This document shows positions 21,668-32,997 of a stretch of 64,000 nucleotides of DNA, piece by piece. Below the pieces are notes generated by a model. That model was not told where the DNA came from. It saw only the letters and a program-made list of their open reading frames with translations, and ran no database searches. This DNA comes from Romanomermis culicivorax. Lineage: Eukaryota; Nematoda; Enoplea; Mermithida; Mermithidae. The translations under genes and the position numbers were made by a program. The stretch covers positions 496,001 through 560,000 of the forward strand of contig CAWUHX010000062.1 in assembly GCA_963922205.1 (NCBI GenBank), written 5' to 3'. The first letter of the stretch is position 1. Each line of letters begins with the position of its first letter.

Positions 21668-24600
21668 TGGCCAATTATTCATTCGTCTCTTTTTTTCGTT
21701 TTCGGGTTTTTTTTTGTTTTCCATTTTTTTGTTTTTCGTTCCTTTGATTTTTTTTTCTTTTTTTCTTGTTTTGGTTTTTTTCTTTCTTTTCTATTGATTT
21801 TGGTTTTTTCTTTTGTTTTCTTGTTTTTCTTTCATATTTGGTTTTTTGTTTGATTCACTTTTCTTCTTGTTATTGATTGTCTTTTGTTGTTTCTTGTTTG
21901 TTTTTTTTGTTTTCCATTTTTTTGTTTTTTGTTCCTTTGATTTTTTTCTTTTTTTCTTCTTGTTTTGGTTTTTTTCTTTCTTTTCTTTTGATTTTGGTTT
22001 TTTCTTTTGTTTTCTTGTTTTTCTTTCGTATTTGGTTTTTTCTTTGATTCACTTTTCTTCTTGTTGTTGATTGTCTTTTGTTGTTTCTTGTTTGTTTTTT
22101 TTTGTTTTCCTTTTTTTTGTTTTTCGATCCTTTGATTTTTTTTCTTTTTTTCTTGTTTTGTTTTTTTTCTTTCTTTTCTTTTGATTTTGGTTTTTTCTTT
22201 TGTTTTCTTGTTTTTCTTTCGTATTTGGTTTTTTCTTTGATTCACTTTTCTTCTTGTTGTTGATTGTCTTTTGTTGTTTCTTGTTTGTTTTCCATTTTTT
22301 TGTTTTTGGTTCCTTTGATTTTTTTTTCTTTTTTTCTTCTTGTTTTGGTTTTTTTCTTTCTTTTCTTTTGATTTTGGTTTTTTCTTTTGTTTTCTTGTTT
22401 TTCTTGTTTTTCTTTCGTATTTGGTTTTTTCTTTGATTCACTTTTCTTCTTGTTGTTGATTGTCTTTTGTTGTTTCTTGTTTGTTTTTTTGTTTTCCATT
22501 TTTTTGTTTTTTGTTCCTTTGATTTTTTTTCTTCTTGTTTTGTTTTTTTTCTTTCTTTTCTTTTGATTTTGGCTTTTTCTTCTGTTTTCTTGTTTTTCTT
22601 GTTTTTCTTTCGTATTTGGTTTTTTCTTTGATTCCCTTTTCTTCTTGTTGTTGATTGTCTTTTGTTGTTTCTTGTTTGTTTTTTTTTGTTTTCCATTTTT
22701 TTGTTTTTTGTTCCTTTGATTTTTTTTTCTTTTTTTCTTTTTGTTTTGGTTTTTTTCTTTCTTTTCTTTTGATTTTGGTTTTTTCTTTTGTTTTCTTGTT
22801 TTTCTTTCGTATTTGGTTTTTTCTTTGATTCACTTTTCTTCTTGTTGTTTATTGTCTTTTGTTGTTTCTTGTTTGTTCTTTTGTTTTCCATTTTTTTGTT
22901 TTTTGTTCCTTTGATTTTTTTTCTTCTTGTTTTGTTTTTTTTCTTTCTTTTCTTTTGATTTTGGCTTTTTCTTCTGTTTTCTTGTTTTTCTTGTTTTTCT
23001 TTCGTATTTGGTTTTTTCTTTGATTCCCTTTTCTTCTTGTTGTTGATTGTCTTTTGTTGTTTCTTGTTTGTTTTTTTTTGTTTTCCATTTTTTTGTTTTT
23101 TGTTCCTTTGATTTTTTTTTCTTTTTTTCTTTTTGTTTTGGTTTTTTTCTTTCTTTTCTTTTGATTTTGGTTTTTTCTTTTGTTTTCTTGTTTTTCTTTC
23201 GTATTTGGTTTTTTCTTTGATTCACTTTTCTTCTTGTTGTTTATTGTCTTTTGTTGTTTCTTGTTTGTTTTTTTGTTTTCCATTTTTTTGTTTTTTGTTC
23301 CTTTGATTTTTTTTCTTCTTGTTTTGTTTTTTTTCTTTCTTTTCTTTTGATTTTGGCTTTTTCTTCTGTTTTCTTGTTTTTCTTGTTTTTCTTTCGTATT
23401 TGGTTTTTTCTTTGATTCCCTTTTCTTCTTGTTGTTGATTGTCTTTTGTTGTTTCTTGTTTGTTTTTTTTTGTTTTCCATTTTTTTGTTTTTTGTTCCTT
23501 TGATTTTTTTTTCTTTTTTTCTTTTTGTTTTGGTTTTTTTCTTTCTTTTCTTTTGATTTTGGTTTTTTCTTTTGTTTTCTTGTTTTTCTTTCGTATTTGG
23601 TTTTTTCTTTGATTCACTTTTCTTCTTGTTGTTTATTGTCTTTTGTTGTTTCTTGTTTGTTTTTTTGTTTTCCATTTTTTTGTTTTTTGTTCCTTTGATT
23701 TTTTTTCTTCTTGTTTTGTTTTTTTTCTTTCTTTTCTTTTGATTTTGGCTTTTTCTTCTGTTTTCTTGTTTTTCTTGTTTTTCTTTCGTATTTGGTTTTT
23801 TCTTTGATTCCCTTTTCTTCTTGTTGTTGATTGTCTTTTGTTGTTTCTTGTTTGTTTTTTTGTTTTCCATTTTTTTGTTTTTTGTTCCTTTGATTTTTTT
23901 TCTTCTTGTTTTGTTTTTTTTCTTTCTTTTCTTTTGATTTTGGCTTTTTCTTCTGTTTTCTTGTTTTTCTTGTTTTTCTTTCATATTTGGTTTTTTCTTT
24001 GATTCACTTTTCTTCTTGTTGTTGATTGTCTTTTGTTGTTTCTTGTTTGTTTTTTTTTGTTTTCCATTTTTTTGTTTTCGTTCCTTTTATTTTATTTCTT
24101 CTTGTTTTGTTTTTTTTCTTTCTTTTCTTTTGATTTTGGCTTTTTCTTCTGTTTTCTTGTTTTTCTCGTTTTTCTTTCGTATTTGGTTTTTTCTTTGATT
24201 CCCTTTTCTTCTTGTTGTTGATTGTCTTTTGTTGTTTCTTGTTTGTTTTTTTTTGTTTTCCATTTTTTTGTTTTTTGTTCCTTTGATTTTTTTTTCTTTT
24301 TTTCTTTTTGTTTTGGTTTTTTTCTTTCTTTTCTTTTGATTTTGGTTTTTTCTTTTGTTTTCTTGTTTTTCTTTCGTATTTGGTTTTTTCTTTGATTCAC
24401 TTTTCTTCTTGTTGTTTATTGTCTTTTGTTGTTTCTTGTTTGTTTTTTTGTTTTCCATTTTTTTGTTTTTTGTTCCTTTGATTTTTTTTCTTCTTGTTTT
24501 GTTTTTTTTCTTTCTTTTCTTTTAATTTTGGCTTTTTCTTCTGTTTTCTTGTTTTTCTTGTTTTTCTTTCGTATTTGGTTTTTTCTTTGATTCCCTTTTC

Positions 24601-26876
24601 TTCTTGTTGTTGATTGTCTTTTGTTGTTTCTTGTTTGTTTTTTTTTGTTTTCCATTTTTTTGTTTTTTGTTCCTTTGATTTTTTTTTCTTTTTTTCTTTT
24701 TGTTTTGGTTTTTTTCTTTCTTTTCTTTTGATTTTGGTTTTTTCTTTTGTTTTCTTGTTTTTCTTTCGTATTTGGTTTTTTCTTTGATTCACTTTTCTTC
24801 TTGTTGTTTATTGTCTTTTGTTGTTTCTTGTTTGTTTTTTTGTTTTCCATTTTTTTGTTTTTTGTTCCTTTGATTTTTTTTCTTCTTGTTTTGTTTTTTT
24901 TCTTTCTTTTCTTTTGATTTTGGCTTTTTCTTCTGTTTTCTTGTTTTTCTTGTTTTTCTTTCGTATTTGGTTTTTTCTTTGATTCCCTTTTCTTCTTGTT
25001 GTTGATTGTCTTTTGTTGTTTCTTGTTTGTTTTTTTTTGTTTTCCATTTTTTTGTTTTTTGTTCCTTTGATTTTTTTTTCTTTTTTTCTTTTTGTTTTGG
25101 TTTTTTTCTTTCTTTTCTTTTGATTTTGGTTTTTTCTTTTGTTTTCTTGTTTTTCTTTCATATTTGGTTTTTTCTTTGATTCACTTTTCTTCTTGTTGTT
25201 GATTGTCTTTTGTTGTTTCTTGTTTGTTTTTTTTTGTTTTCCATTTTTTGTTTTTCGTTCCTTTGATTTTTTTCTTTTTTTCTTCTTGTTTTGGTTTTTT
25301 TCTTTCTTTTCTTTTGATTTTGGTTTTTTCTTTTGTTTGCTTGTTTTTCTTTCGTATTTGGTTTTTTCTTCTGTTTTCTTGTTTTTCTTGTTTTTCCTTC
25401 GTATTTGGTTTTTTCTTTGATTCACTTTTCTTCTTGTTGTTGATTGTCTTTTGTTGTTTCTTGTTTGTTTTTTTTGTTTTCCATTTTTTGTTTTTCGTTC
25501 CTTTGATTTTTTTCTTTTTTTCTTCTTGTTTTGGTTTTTTTCTTTCTTTTCTTTTGATTTTGGTTTTTTCTTTTGTTTGCTTGTTTTTCTTTCGTATTTG
25601 GTTTTTTCTTCTGTTTTCTTGTTTTTCTTGTTTTTCCTTCGTATTTGGTTTTTTCTTTGATTCACTTTTCTTCTTGTTGTTGATTGTCTTTTGTTGTTTC
25701 TTGTTTGTTTTTTTTTGTTTTCCATTTTTTGTTTTTCGTTCCTTTGATTTTTTTCTTTTTTTCTTCTTGTTTTGGTTTTTTTCTTTCTTTTCTTTTGATT
25801 TTGGTTTTTTCTTTTGTTTGCTTGTTTTTCTTTCGTATTTGGTTTTTTCTTCTGTTTTCTTGTTTTTCTTGTTTTTCCTTCGTATTTGGTTTTTTCTTTG
25901 ATTCACTTTTCTTCTTGTTGTTGATTGTCTTTTGTTGTTTCTTGTTTGTTTTTTTTGTTTTCCATTTTTTGTTTTTCGTTCCTTTGATTTTTTTCTTTTT
26001 TTCTTCTTGTTTTGGTTTTTTTCTTTCTTTTCTTTTGATTTTGGTTTTTTCTTTTGTTTGCTTGTTTTTCTTTCGTATTTGGTTTTTTCTTCTGTTTTCT
26101 TGTTTTTCTTGTTTTTCCTTCGTATTTGGTTTTTTCTTTGATTCACTTTTCTTCTTGTTGTTGATTGTCTTTTGTTGTTTCTTGTTTGTTTTTTTTTGTT
26201 TTCCATTTTTTGTTTTTCGTTCCTTTGATTTTTTTCTTTTTTTCTTCTTGTTTTGGTTTTTTTCTTTCTTTTCTTTTGATTTTGGTTTTTTCTTTTGTTT
26301 GCTTGTTTTTCTTTCGTATTTGGTTTTTTCTTCTGTTTTCTTGTTTTTCTTGTTTTTCCTTCGTATTTGGTTTTTTCTTTGATTCACTTTTCTTCTTGTT
26401 ATTGATTGTCTTTTGTTGTTTCTTGTTTTTTTTTGTTTTCCATTTTTTTGTTTTTCGTTTCTTTGATTTTTTTTTCTTTTTTCTTCTTGTTTTGGTTTTT
26501 TTCTTTCTTTTCTTTTGATTTTGGCTTTTTCTTCTGTTTTCTTGTTTTTCTTGTTTTTCCTTCGTATTTGGTTTTTTCTTTGATTCACTTTTCTTCTTGT
26601 TATTGATTGTCTTTTGTTGTTTCTTGTTTGTTTTTTTTGTTTTCCATTTTTTTGTTTTTTGTTCCTTTGATTTTTTTTCTTTTTTTCTTCTTGTTTTGGT
26701 TTTTTTCTTTCTTTTCTTTTGATTTTGGTTTTTTCTTTTGATTTTGGTTTTTTCTTTTGTTTTCTTGTTTTTCTTGTTTTTCTTTCGTATTTGGGTTTTT
26801 CTTTGATTCACTTTTCTTCTTGTTGTTGATTGTCTTTTGTTGTTTCTTGTTTGTTTTCTTTTTGTTTTTGTCTTTT
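21668..26876. repeat. 5.2 kb T-rich array with higher-order periods 392 and 481 bp
   Basis: The basic unit of about 196-241 bp runs GATTCACTTTTCTTCTTG, TTGTTGATTGTCTTTTG, a T-tract with TTTTCCATTTT, GTTCCTTTGATTTT, TTGTTTTGG, CTTTTGATTTTGG, then TTCGTATTTGG. Identical landmarks recur every 392 bp from about 22438 (22830, 23222, 23614, 24005, 24397, 24789). From 25203 they recur every 481 bp (25684, 26165). Neighbouring copies are almost identical, implying recent amplification. The long Lys/Asn/Gln minus-strand frames and Phe-rich plus-strand frames are by-products. Confidence 0.95.
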
Positions 26877-27340
26877 CTGTTTGACATTTTTCAATTTTTT
26901 GCTTTGTTTTGCGTTTTTCTTATTTTTTCTTATTTTTTCTGCTTTTTTCGTTTGGTTTTTTGTTTTTTTTTCGCTTTTTTTGTTGCTTTATTTGGCCTTT
27001 TTCTGTTTACTTTTTTGGTTTCTTGTTGTGTGTTTTTTGCTTTTTTGATTTCTTTGCTTTTTTGTTCCTTATTTTTTCTGATTTTTCGATTGTTTTTTCT
27101 GCTTTCATGCTTTTTGTTTCTCTGTTACTTTTTTGTGTTTTTTTTTGTTTTTGCTTCTATTTAGCTTTTTTGCTACTTTTATTGCTTTTTGGCTGCTTTT
27201 ACTTTTTACTTCTTTTTTTGTTTTGCTTTGTTTTTTCACATTTTTTCCTCTTTTGGGCTTTTTTCGTTTTTTTAGCTTTTTTCGCTTTTTGGTTGTTTTA
27301 CTTTTTTGTTTCTTCGTGTTTTTGATTTGTTGCCATGTTG
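26877..27340. repeat. Irregular T-rich low-complexity DNA
   Basis: Continuation of the T-rich stretch without the array landmarks: TTTTTTCTGCTTTTTTCG-like words and no clear period. Confidence 0.6.
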
Positions 27341-27349
27341 CATAACGCA

Positions 27350-27475
27350 CATGGACAGAATATTACAGAATATTGTGGAAGGCTCTAGGACTTTCTGGTA
27401 CTCTGCAGCACATTAAGTGTACCTGCACATCATATTATGTGATCATACTGTAAGAAATGTATCATTTATGACGCA
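27350..27475 (+). repeat. Dispersed repeat E, second copy of 17460-17640
   Basis: Shares ACAGAATATT, GTACCTGCACATCATATTATGTGATCATACTGTAAGA and nearby words with the first copy at roughly 80 percent identity by eye. Class unknown. Confidence 0.6.
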
Positions 27476-27924
27476 GTTTTTAACCATGAAAAAAATATTC
27501 TTTTGATTTTTGTTTTTCCTTTGTTTTCAAACAAAATGGAAAACACAAATGAAGAGAACAAAAAAGCAACAACAAGAAGCAAAAAAGCAGAAAAAGCAAA
27601 AAACACAAGACAAAGCAAAAAAATGGAACAAAGCAAAAAAGTAAAAAAAGCTGAAAAAAGAAAAACCAATAAAGGGGAAGGAATGGGAAAATTTATGTAG
27701 GATTTGGATTTGCCCGAATCCTAAATGTCAGATTTTTATTCCGATTCCGTATTTAGTAATTTCCTGGATTCGAATTCCGAAACTACATAAAACTGGATTC
27801 GTCCCATTCCTAATAGATACATTAGCAGAAAATTGCCCACCGCTGTATTATTGCATGTTATATGGTGTTATTCACTAACGGTGTTTCACTCCTAAGCCCT
27901 GCAGTAGTCTACCTTCCTCAGGTG
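27476..27924. other. A-rich patch and unassigned spacer
   Basis: 27530-27680 is A-rich (AAAAAAGCAAAAAA-type words). The rest is unassigned; no gene is seen. Confidence 0.45.
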
Positions 27925-28115
27925 ACATGTTGAGGCAACCTCTTCCCACCACTCAGGGCTTCAGTAAAAGTTAGGCTCGGTCTGGGACTTGAACACAGGA
28001 CCTTGCGGCTACCGTCCGCACGCTCTAACCAGCTGAGCCAACCGAACAGCGGGAAAGGCGCTCTCTTTTTGCAACAATTCGTAGTTGAGGTGGCTGCTTT
28101 GGCCACTCTCAACAG
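27925..28115 (-). mobile_element. Composite tRNA-like element, copy 2
   Basis: Reverse complement of the element at 16985-17170, including the 5' hairpin module (28078-28112), the tRNA-like module (27975-28047) and the 3' module. The tRNA-like part keeps loop ACGGTAG and its anticodon stem unchanged. One T-stem pair is lost (CTGTG against CCCAG), and the acceptor still pairs (GTTCGGT/ACCGAGC with a G-U). Confidence 0.75.
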
Positions 28116-28140
28116 ACAATAAACTCTTTTTATAAAATTT

Positions 28141-28211
28141 GAGGGTAGAGGGAATTGAACCCTTGTCTTGTGATTAAGAGTCTAGAGGACTACCACTGGT
28201 CCATCGGGGCC
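28141..28211 (-). pseudogene. Degenerate tRNA-like sequence (Lys-CTT-like loop)
   Basis: On the minus strand the A box TGGACCAGTGG, loop ACTCTTAATC as in tRNA-Lys(CTT), and B box GGGTTCAATTCCC are readable. The acceptor arms do not pair and the anticodon stem is broken, so this is a tRNA relic or repeat module. It lies just outside the composite element. Confidence 0.45.
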
Positions 28212-28446
28212 AGTAGTAACTTGTTTGGAAGTTCTATATATCCTGACTAAGGGGTTATAGTTTAGATTTGGGTTCCTGTCTGTTGCTTTTCTAAGGAATG
28301 CTTGGTTCCACATGTGGCCTGCCCGCTTATCTCAAATGTTTCTCTGAATTGTAGTGTATTTGATAGCCAGTTTAACCAATACAGTATAGCACTAAATTAT
28401 GCCGGGGAAACTTGTTAAAGTTAAAACATCTTGAACACTTGCAATA

Positions 28447-28932
28447 GTTGTGGTGTATTTCCACTGATTTGTAGGATTATTCCAGTGTTTGTCGTTTTTA
28501 CAAAGAGGCTTGCAAGTACAAAGTGGAGCGAGTAACGTGCACCATTGAGAGACGTCTTACTGTAGCGCAAATTTGGCACGTGTGCATTAGGTTTGCTCTT
28601 GTATTATTAGTGTTATATGTTTCACCATTAGTTCGCCTCGTATTAGCGTTTTTCGCCCAGCATGTGGGAGCCTTTATATTTTTCTCGCCCACACGCAAAA
28701 GTTTTTGTTTGTGTTAGATAAAAGATACTCTCCTAATTTTCATTACGTAATAGGGAGACAAATTAAGGAACCAAGCTTTCTTAATTTGTGGGGTAAGCAT
28801 TGTCGGGTTTAAGTACACTAATTAAGTAATTAATCTCATGAGTGTGGGTGTTGGAAATACGTGCATTTAGGACGAATTCTGGAACCCACTCGTGCCTCCA
28901 TTCTCAAAACCCCGACAACACTAAAATACAAC
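28447..28932 (+). mobile_element. TIR element family A, copy 5
   Basis: GTTGTGGTGTATTTCCAC... to ...CTAAAATACAAC, with CAATA on both sides as a 5-bp target duplication. It is shorter than its relatives because of internal deletions, and keeps GTCTTACTGTAG and AGGGAGACAAATTAAGGAA. Confidence 0.87.
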
Positions 28933-29751
28933 ACAATAGACATTAAAGCTGAGCAAAAATTCCAAAAACTAAAGCACACTAAATTACGCAACATGCTTCT
29001 TAAAAGTAGGTTAGATAGTTTTCGAATATCCAATAGAATTAGATCAGTCTTGATCACGTGAAGAAGTTTTTAGACATGATAAAAATGTTTTCAATTTGTT
29101 TTTCATATTGTTTTTTGTGCTTCAGTATAGCTTGCATTCACGCAAAGTAGTTTAAAGGAGAAAAATGGAAAAAATCTGTTAGTCTTACTCATACATGTAA
29201 TGGAGCCGTGAGGTCTGAGGGTGGGGACTCGGTCCCCTTTTTTTGGGCCGGGGGTCAGTAATTCCCAAATTTTTGGGGGAGCGGTCTCTGAAGGAAAAAA
29301 ATTGATTTTTTCACGAAAAAAGTCTGAAAAATGGTTCAAAAAATAGTAATTTTCGTCTAAAAAATGATAAAAAATGTATTTATGGCAAAAAATTGACGTT
29401 TTTGACCATTTCTTGTTCAAACGTTGAACTTTTAGATCAAAAAATAACATTTTTCAGTATTTTTCTGACCAAAAGTATGTGGGTTCCTAAGGCTACCATA
29501 TGGCTAGCCACAGAATTGGAAAATCCTGGCGGGCAGTCACCCAATGGCTAGCCCTATGGTCGATGATTTCTGGGGAGGGGGGGGTCCCATATCACTCCCC
29601 CCCCCAATTACATGTATGGTCTTACTGCTGCCCACTTTGGGCGTATTAATATAGAGTAAACTAATCAAATTGCTATAGTTTTGCCTGCGGAGTATTTCAC
29701 TGATGACCCTATTTCAGGACAGAACAATTTATTTCCATAATATTGCTCAAA
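28933..29751. other. Intergenic DNA with G tracts and inverted repeat flank
   Basis: 29200-29620 has long G runs (GGGGGAGCGG, and G10 near 29573-29582) mixed with A/T tracts, resembling 33770-34100 and 35215-35360 in style. 29640-29751 is the inverted copy of 20530-20604 and its right flank, without element D. Confidence 0.5.
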
Positions 29752-30558
29752 CCACACATTATTTGTTGTATTCGATAAGTTTGGGAATGATCTTTGGGCG
29801 TTTGGGGCGGCTCCGACCGATTTCTTGCCTCCTTGATCCATGGTATCCGAGGAAGGAGTTGAAATCAGTAAGAGGAATTGAAGTGCAGGAGAGATAGCCA
29901 GGGATTGACCTTAATGCCAGTGCTTCCCTGCATGTGCCCTAAACCTCGGAACGACTCCTCACTCAGAGTCAAGAAGTCCAGTACAAGAATACTACCTGGC
30001 CAAGAAATGTCCGTCTAAAACTATTCAGACAAGGTAACACACTTTTGGACACAAATAAAACACTTTTCTAACTAAACATTTATTTATAAAACTTGCCCAT
30101 AAATCGCCCCTTCCAAAAATATGACGTCTTACCAAAGGGGAGTAATGTACAGGCGTGAATGATAATTATGATATGAGAGGCGAGGCGCACGAGAATAATC
30201 AATAATATACGCTGCTTAATTCACAAAAGCATCTTCTATAGTAACAGTCGCGCTGGGCCAGGCCAGGCTTGGTCGCACATTTGTACCTATGGGCCTTTTT
30301 ACAAAATTGACAAATTATCGACAAAATCCTGAAAAATCGCCTGAAACACACTACAACATATCTACCAGATTTGAAGAAAAAGTCAACTATTGTTATGCAG
30401 GATATTGACACTTATTGTATGAATCTCAATTATTAGGAATGATCCAAATTTCCTTTGTTGTGCTTCCCAAAATGATGCATCCTCTCAAACACGTTGCATA
30501 TGCAACCTGGATGCATCCATTGGACACAAATTTTTGTGCGTTAATTGCCACATATAGA
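29752..30558 (+). mobile_element. Partial element D, copy 2, split by family B
   Basis: 29752-29764 (CACACATTATTT) and 30358-30558 (ACCAGAT, GTCAACTATTGTTAT, TTGACACTTATTGTATGAA, ACACAAATTTTTGTGCGTTAATTGCC) match the interior and right end of element D at 20774-20998. The left TIR is missing and a 49-nt stretch is deleted. Family B sits exactly inside. Confidence 0.7.
29765..30357 (-). mobile_element. TIR element family B, copy 2
   Basis: GTTGTATTCGATAAG... to ...ACACACTACAAC, inside element D copy 2. Flanks are TATTT and TATCT, a 5-bp duplication with one change; the empty site TATTT is at 20780-20784. It carries a variant of the internal octamer (CTATAGTAAC). Confidence 0.9.
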
Positions 30559-30580
30559 AGATCTAGCCATATGAAAAATG

Positions 30581-30626
30581 GGTCAGATGGCCTAATGGAT
30601 AGTGTCAGAGGTTACTGTAACTGATT
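30581..30626 (+). pseudogene. 5' half of a tRNA-Arg-like sequence
   Basis: GGTCAGATGGCCTAATGGAT followed by AGTGTCAGAGG resembles the D arm and A box of tRNA-Arg (TGGCCTAATGGATAAGG). No T arm follows, so it is a truncated relic at most. Confidence 0.3.
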
Positions 30627-30812
30627 GATGTGTACCTAAGCAAGTTGGGTTTTTTGACTTTACTAATTTACAACTTACAATCTTCGTACAAACATTGGTT
30701 CCACGCGAAATGTAAAACTGGTGCAAAAACGCAAACATAAAACGGGTGCCAAATTACACTACGTAAAACTCGGCGCGAAAATGCACAAACAAAATAACGG
30801 TCCAGTTGCAGG

Positions 30813-30961
30813 ACGAATCTCGTAAGGCAAAATTACTGACAGAATCCGGCGGGGGATTCAACTGCTGAGGTTGACGCAAAACCAAAGATTCTCGTAAGGA
30901 AAAATAACCGATGGAATCCGGCGCGGGATCCAACTATTCAGGTTGCTAGGAAAAACCAAAG
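30813..30961. repeat. Two-copy tandem duplication, period about 74 bp
   Basis: ATCTCGTAAGG...AATCCGGCGGGGGATTCAACTG...ACCAAAG is followed at 30888 by ATTCTCGTAAGG...AATCCGGCGCGGGATCC...ACCAAAG. Confidence 0.8.
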
Positions 30962-31126
30962 ACCGGTCACCTTTCCAAAAACAGGGTCTTCTTCTTGGTC
31001 TCAGACCCACTTGACCCACATTTCAGACATGAAAAACACCCACAGTGGTTGACGCGGACCATACTTGAGTTACTGTAGGTTCTGAAATCTACAGGGCGCC
31101 ACAATTAGCCCTGTTATGCAAATGTC

Positions 31127-31250
31127 CGTAATTAGTGTTTTGAGATGTCACCACTGTTTCCGTTGAAGTGTGCATAATTACACCAGAGTTCCTAATTAGT
31201 GTTTTTGAGTTGTCGCCACCATTTTCGTTGAAGTGTGCATAATTACAATA
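31127..31250. repeat. Two-copy tandem duplication, period about 64 bp
   Basis: TAATTAGTGTTTTGAG...CGTTGAAGTGTGCATAATTACA occurs at 31130 and again at 31193 with small changes. Confidence 0.85.
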
Positions 31251-31535
31251 AAAAGTGCTCGAGTGCATCAAATTTGTAATTCTAACGAACGAAAAATAGC
31301 TGTACAAAAAACAGGTTTTAACCGGAATTTTTGGAGGAAAAACATGGTAGAATTTTCAGAAAATATACAGTACATAACTTTACATTTTTGTCACTCCTCG
31401 TGACAATAGTGCTCTTGACTCACAAACTCGAAGCTAACAGTTCAATCCCCACACTGGTTGAAATTTAGTAGAATTTGTATAAAGCCTGAGGAAGCTAGTA
31501 GGATTACTGCTGGATGGTCCCTCATCCATATTCTT
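31251..31535. other. Spacer, nothing secure
   Basis: A tRNA B-box-like word (AGTTCAATCCCC) lies near 31440, without a matching cloverleaf. No gene is seen. Confidence 0.35.
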
Positions 31536-32230
31536 CTGATACATATGTTTGTAACGACCAGATTTGTGTGAGGTACTTTACTTCTAACCAATCGGTCGAT
31601 ACGGCAGGGACAATGGGGCGCGGGCGGTACGGTTACAATAAACAACGGATGATCAACGGTCGCTTGAATGTCGACAATACACAATTCAGACGGCGCGGTT
31701 GCTTGCAAATAAATACACGACACGGTTTAATTGCTTTCGAAGACGGTTGCTTGCAAATAAAATACGAATGGCCGCGGGTCAAAATTCGCAAAAATAATAA
31801 TTACAAGAATAATAAAATCACGCTTTGCTTCTTCTTTTATACAACGTTTTTGGCCACTCCCTGGGCGCTGCGGGAGGTCGAGCTTCTGTCCGTCTTCTTC
31901 CGCCAATCGTCGTTTCCTGCTACGCTTTTTATGCTTACTTAGTTACGCCTCTCTAATGCTTTCCTGGTACCGTATGCTTTCAGTGCTTCGCTTGCTTTCT
32001 ACGGTGGGCTTGGCCACACCTTTGTGCTTCTGTGCATGCTTCCTGTATCGGTTTCTCTGTATACACATGTTTTGTGGGGCCGCCGCTAAGGTTACACTTG
32101 AGACTACTGTCTGGCGGGGCTTCTATGTATTTTACTGTGTGCAGGTGTTGTTTACGATTTCTACGGGGGATTACGGTAGCTGTGGAATGTGTAGTTTAGT
32201 GTAGGTTCTAGGGGAACAGCTGCCGTTTGT
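31536..32230 (+). mobile_element. Possible solo LTR, weak
   Basis: A GC-richer island of about 0.7 kb starting near TGTAACGACC, a common LTR-like start, with two copies of GGTTGCTTGCAAATAAA at 31697 and 31745. Both copies include AATAAA. No second LTR, primer-binding site or pol frame is visible, so this rests on style alone. Confidence 0.2.
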
Positions 32231-32997
32231 GAAAATTAATTAGGGCATCTTAATTGGGCTACCGGGGTGTGAATGGATCAAAATAAAGTACTTCACGTGA
32301 TTTTGTAGGAATGTTTGGGTGCGAATCCCAGACACCCTTGAGACGATGAAATGTGAAAATAAAATAATATCTAATAAATGTCTATCACATACAGTATGCT
32401 ACATATTTACAGTACTGCTTTAGCAGGTACGTTACATGTTGTATTGTTGTGTTAACATGGATGGGTCGCCATGCCACATAAAATTACGTGGTGAAGGACT
32501 GCCTGTCACCTTGAACTAAGGTCGTCGAGCCTGACTCTGAAGTGTTGGCCCTCCTTTTCCCATTCTGTTGCCCAACCCACTGTGAGAACTGGCTATACGA
32601 GGAACTATAGGTACTGTGGCACTGCTCTGGGGTTTAATTACTGTAGGTAAGGATAACGCCACCAGGCGACATGTCAAAATTGGTCCAGATAATGTCGACA
32701 ACGAACAAGGCCATCCATGGGATTACCCGAGCGTTGGGACCCTGGTCATGGACGAAAAGATCATTCTTGACAATTGCTGATAAAAGAGTGGGAGCAGGGG
32801 AGGAGAAGCCACTGAGGAGGTGGAAATACCCTCAACTGCCCTGAACACTGATAGGCCCTGGAACTTACCTAGTCCGGCAGGGGAAAACGGTACAAGGTTG
32901 GATATGAAAAGGGTAAAAGGGACAGCTAGCAGTAAGATGGGGATCGGCTAACCTAAACTAGGGCGGACATGAAGAACAGCAATATACTTTTGAGCAG
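32231..32997. other. Unassigned intergenic DNA
   Basis: A B-box-like GGGTGCGAATCCC lies at 32319, with no A box. No gene, array or transposon terminus is recognised. Confidence 0.4.

Noticed and set aside
21832-26887. Lys/Asn/Gln/Thr-rich minus-strand frames up to 341 codons and Phe-rich plus-strand frames
   Set aside because: Repeat-encoded in both strands, periodic with the 392/481-bp array, and without unique sequence or gene context.
32310-32345. tRNA from the B-box-like word GGGTGCGAATCCC
   Set aside because: No A box or acceptor pairing upstream; a single 13-mer is not enough.
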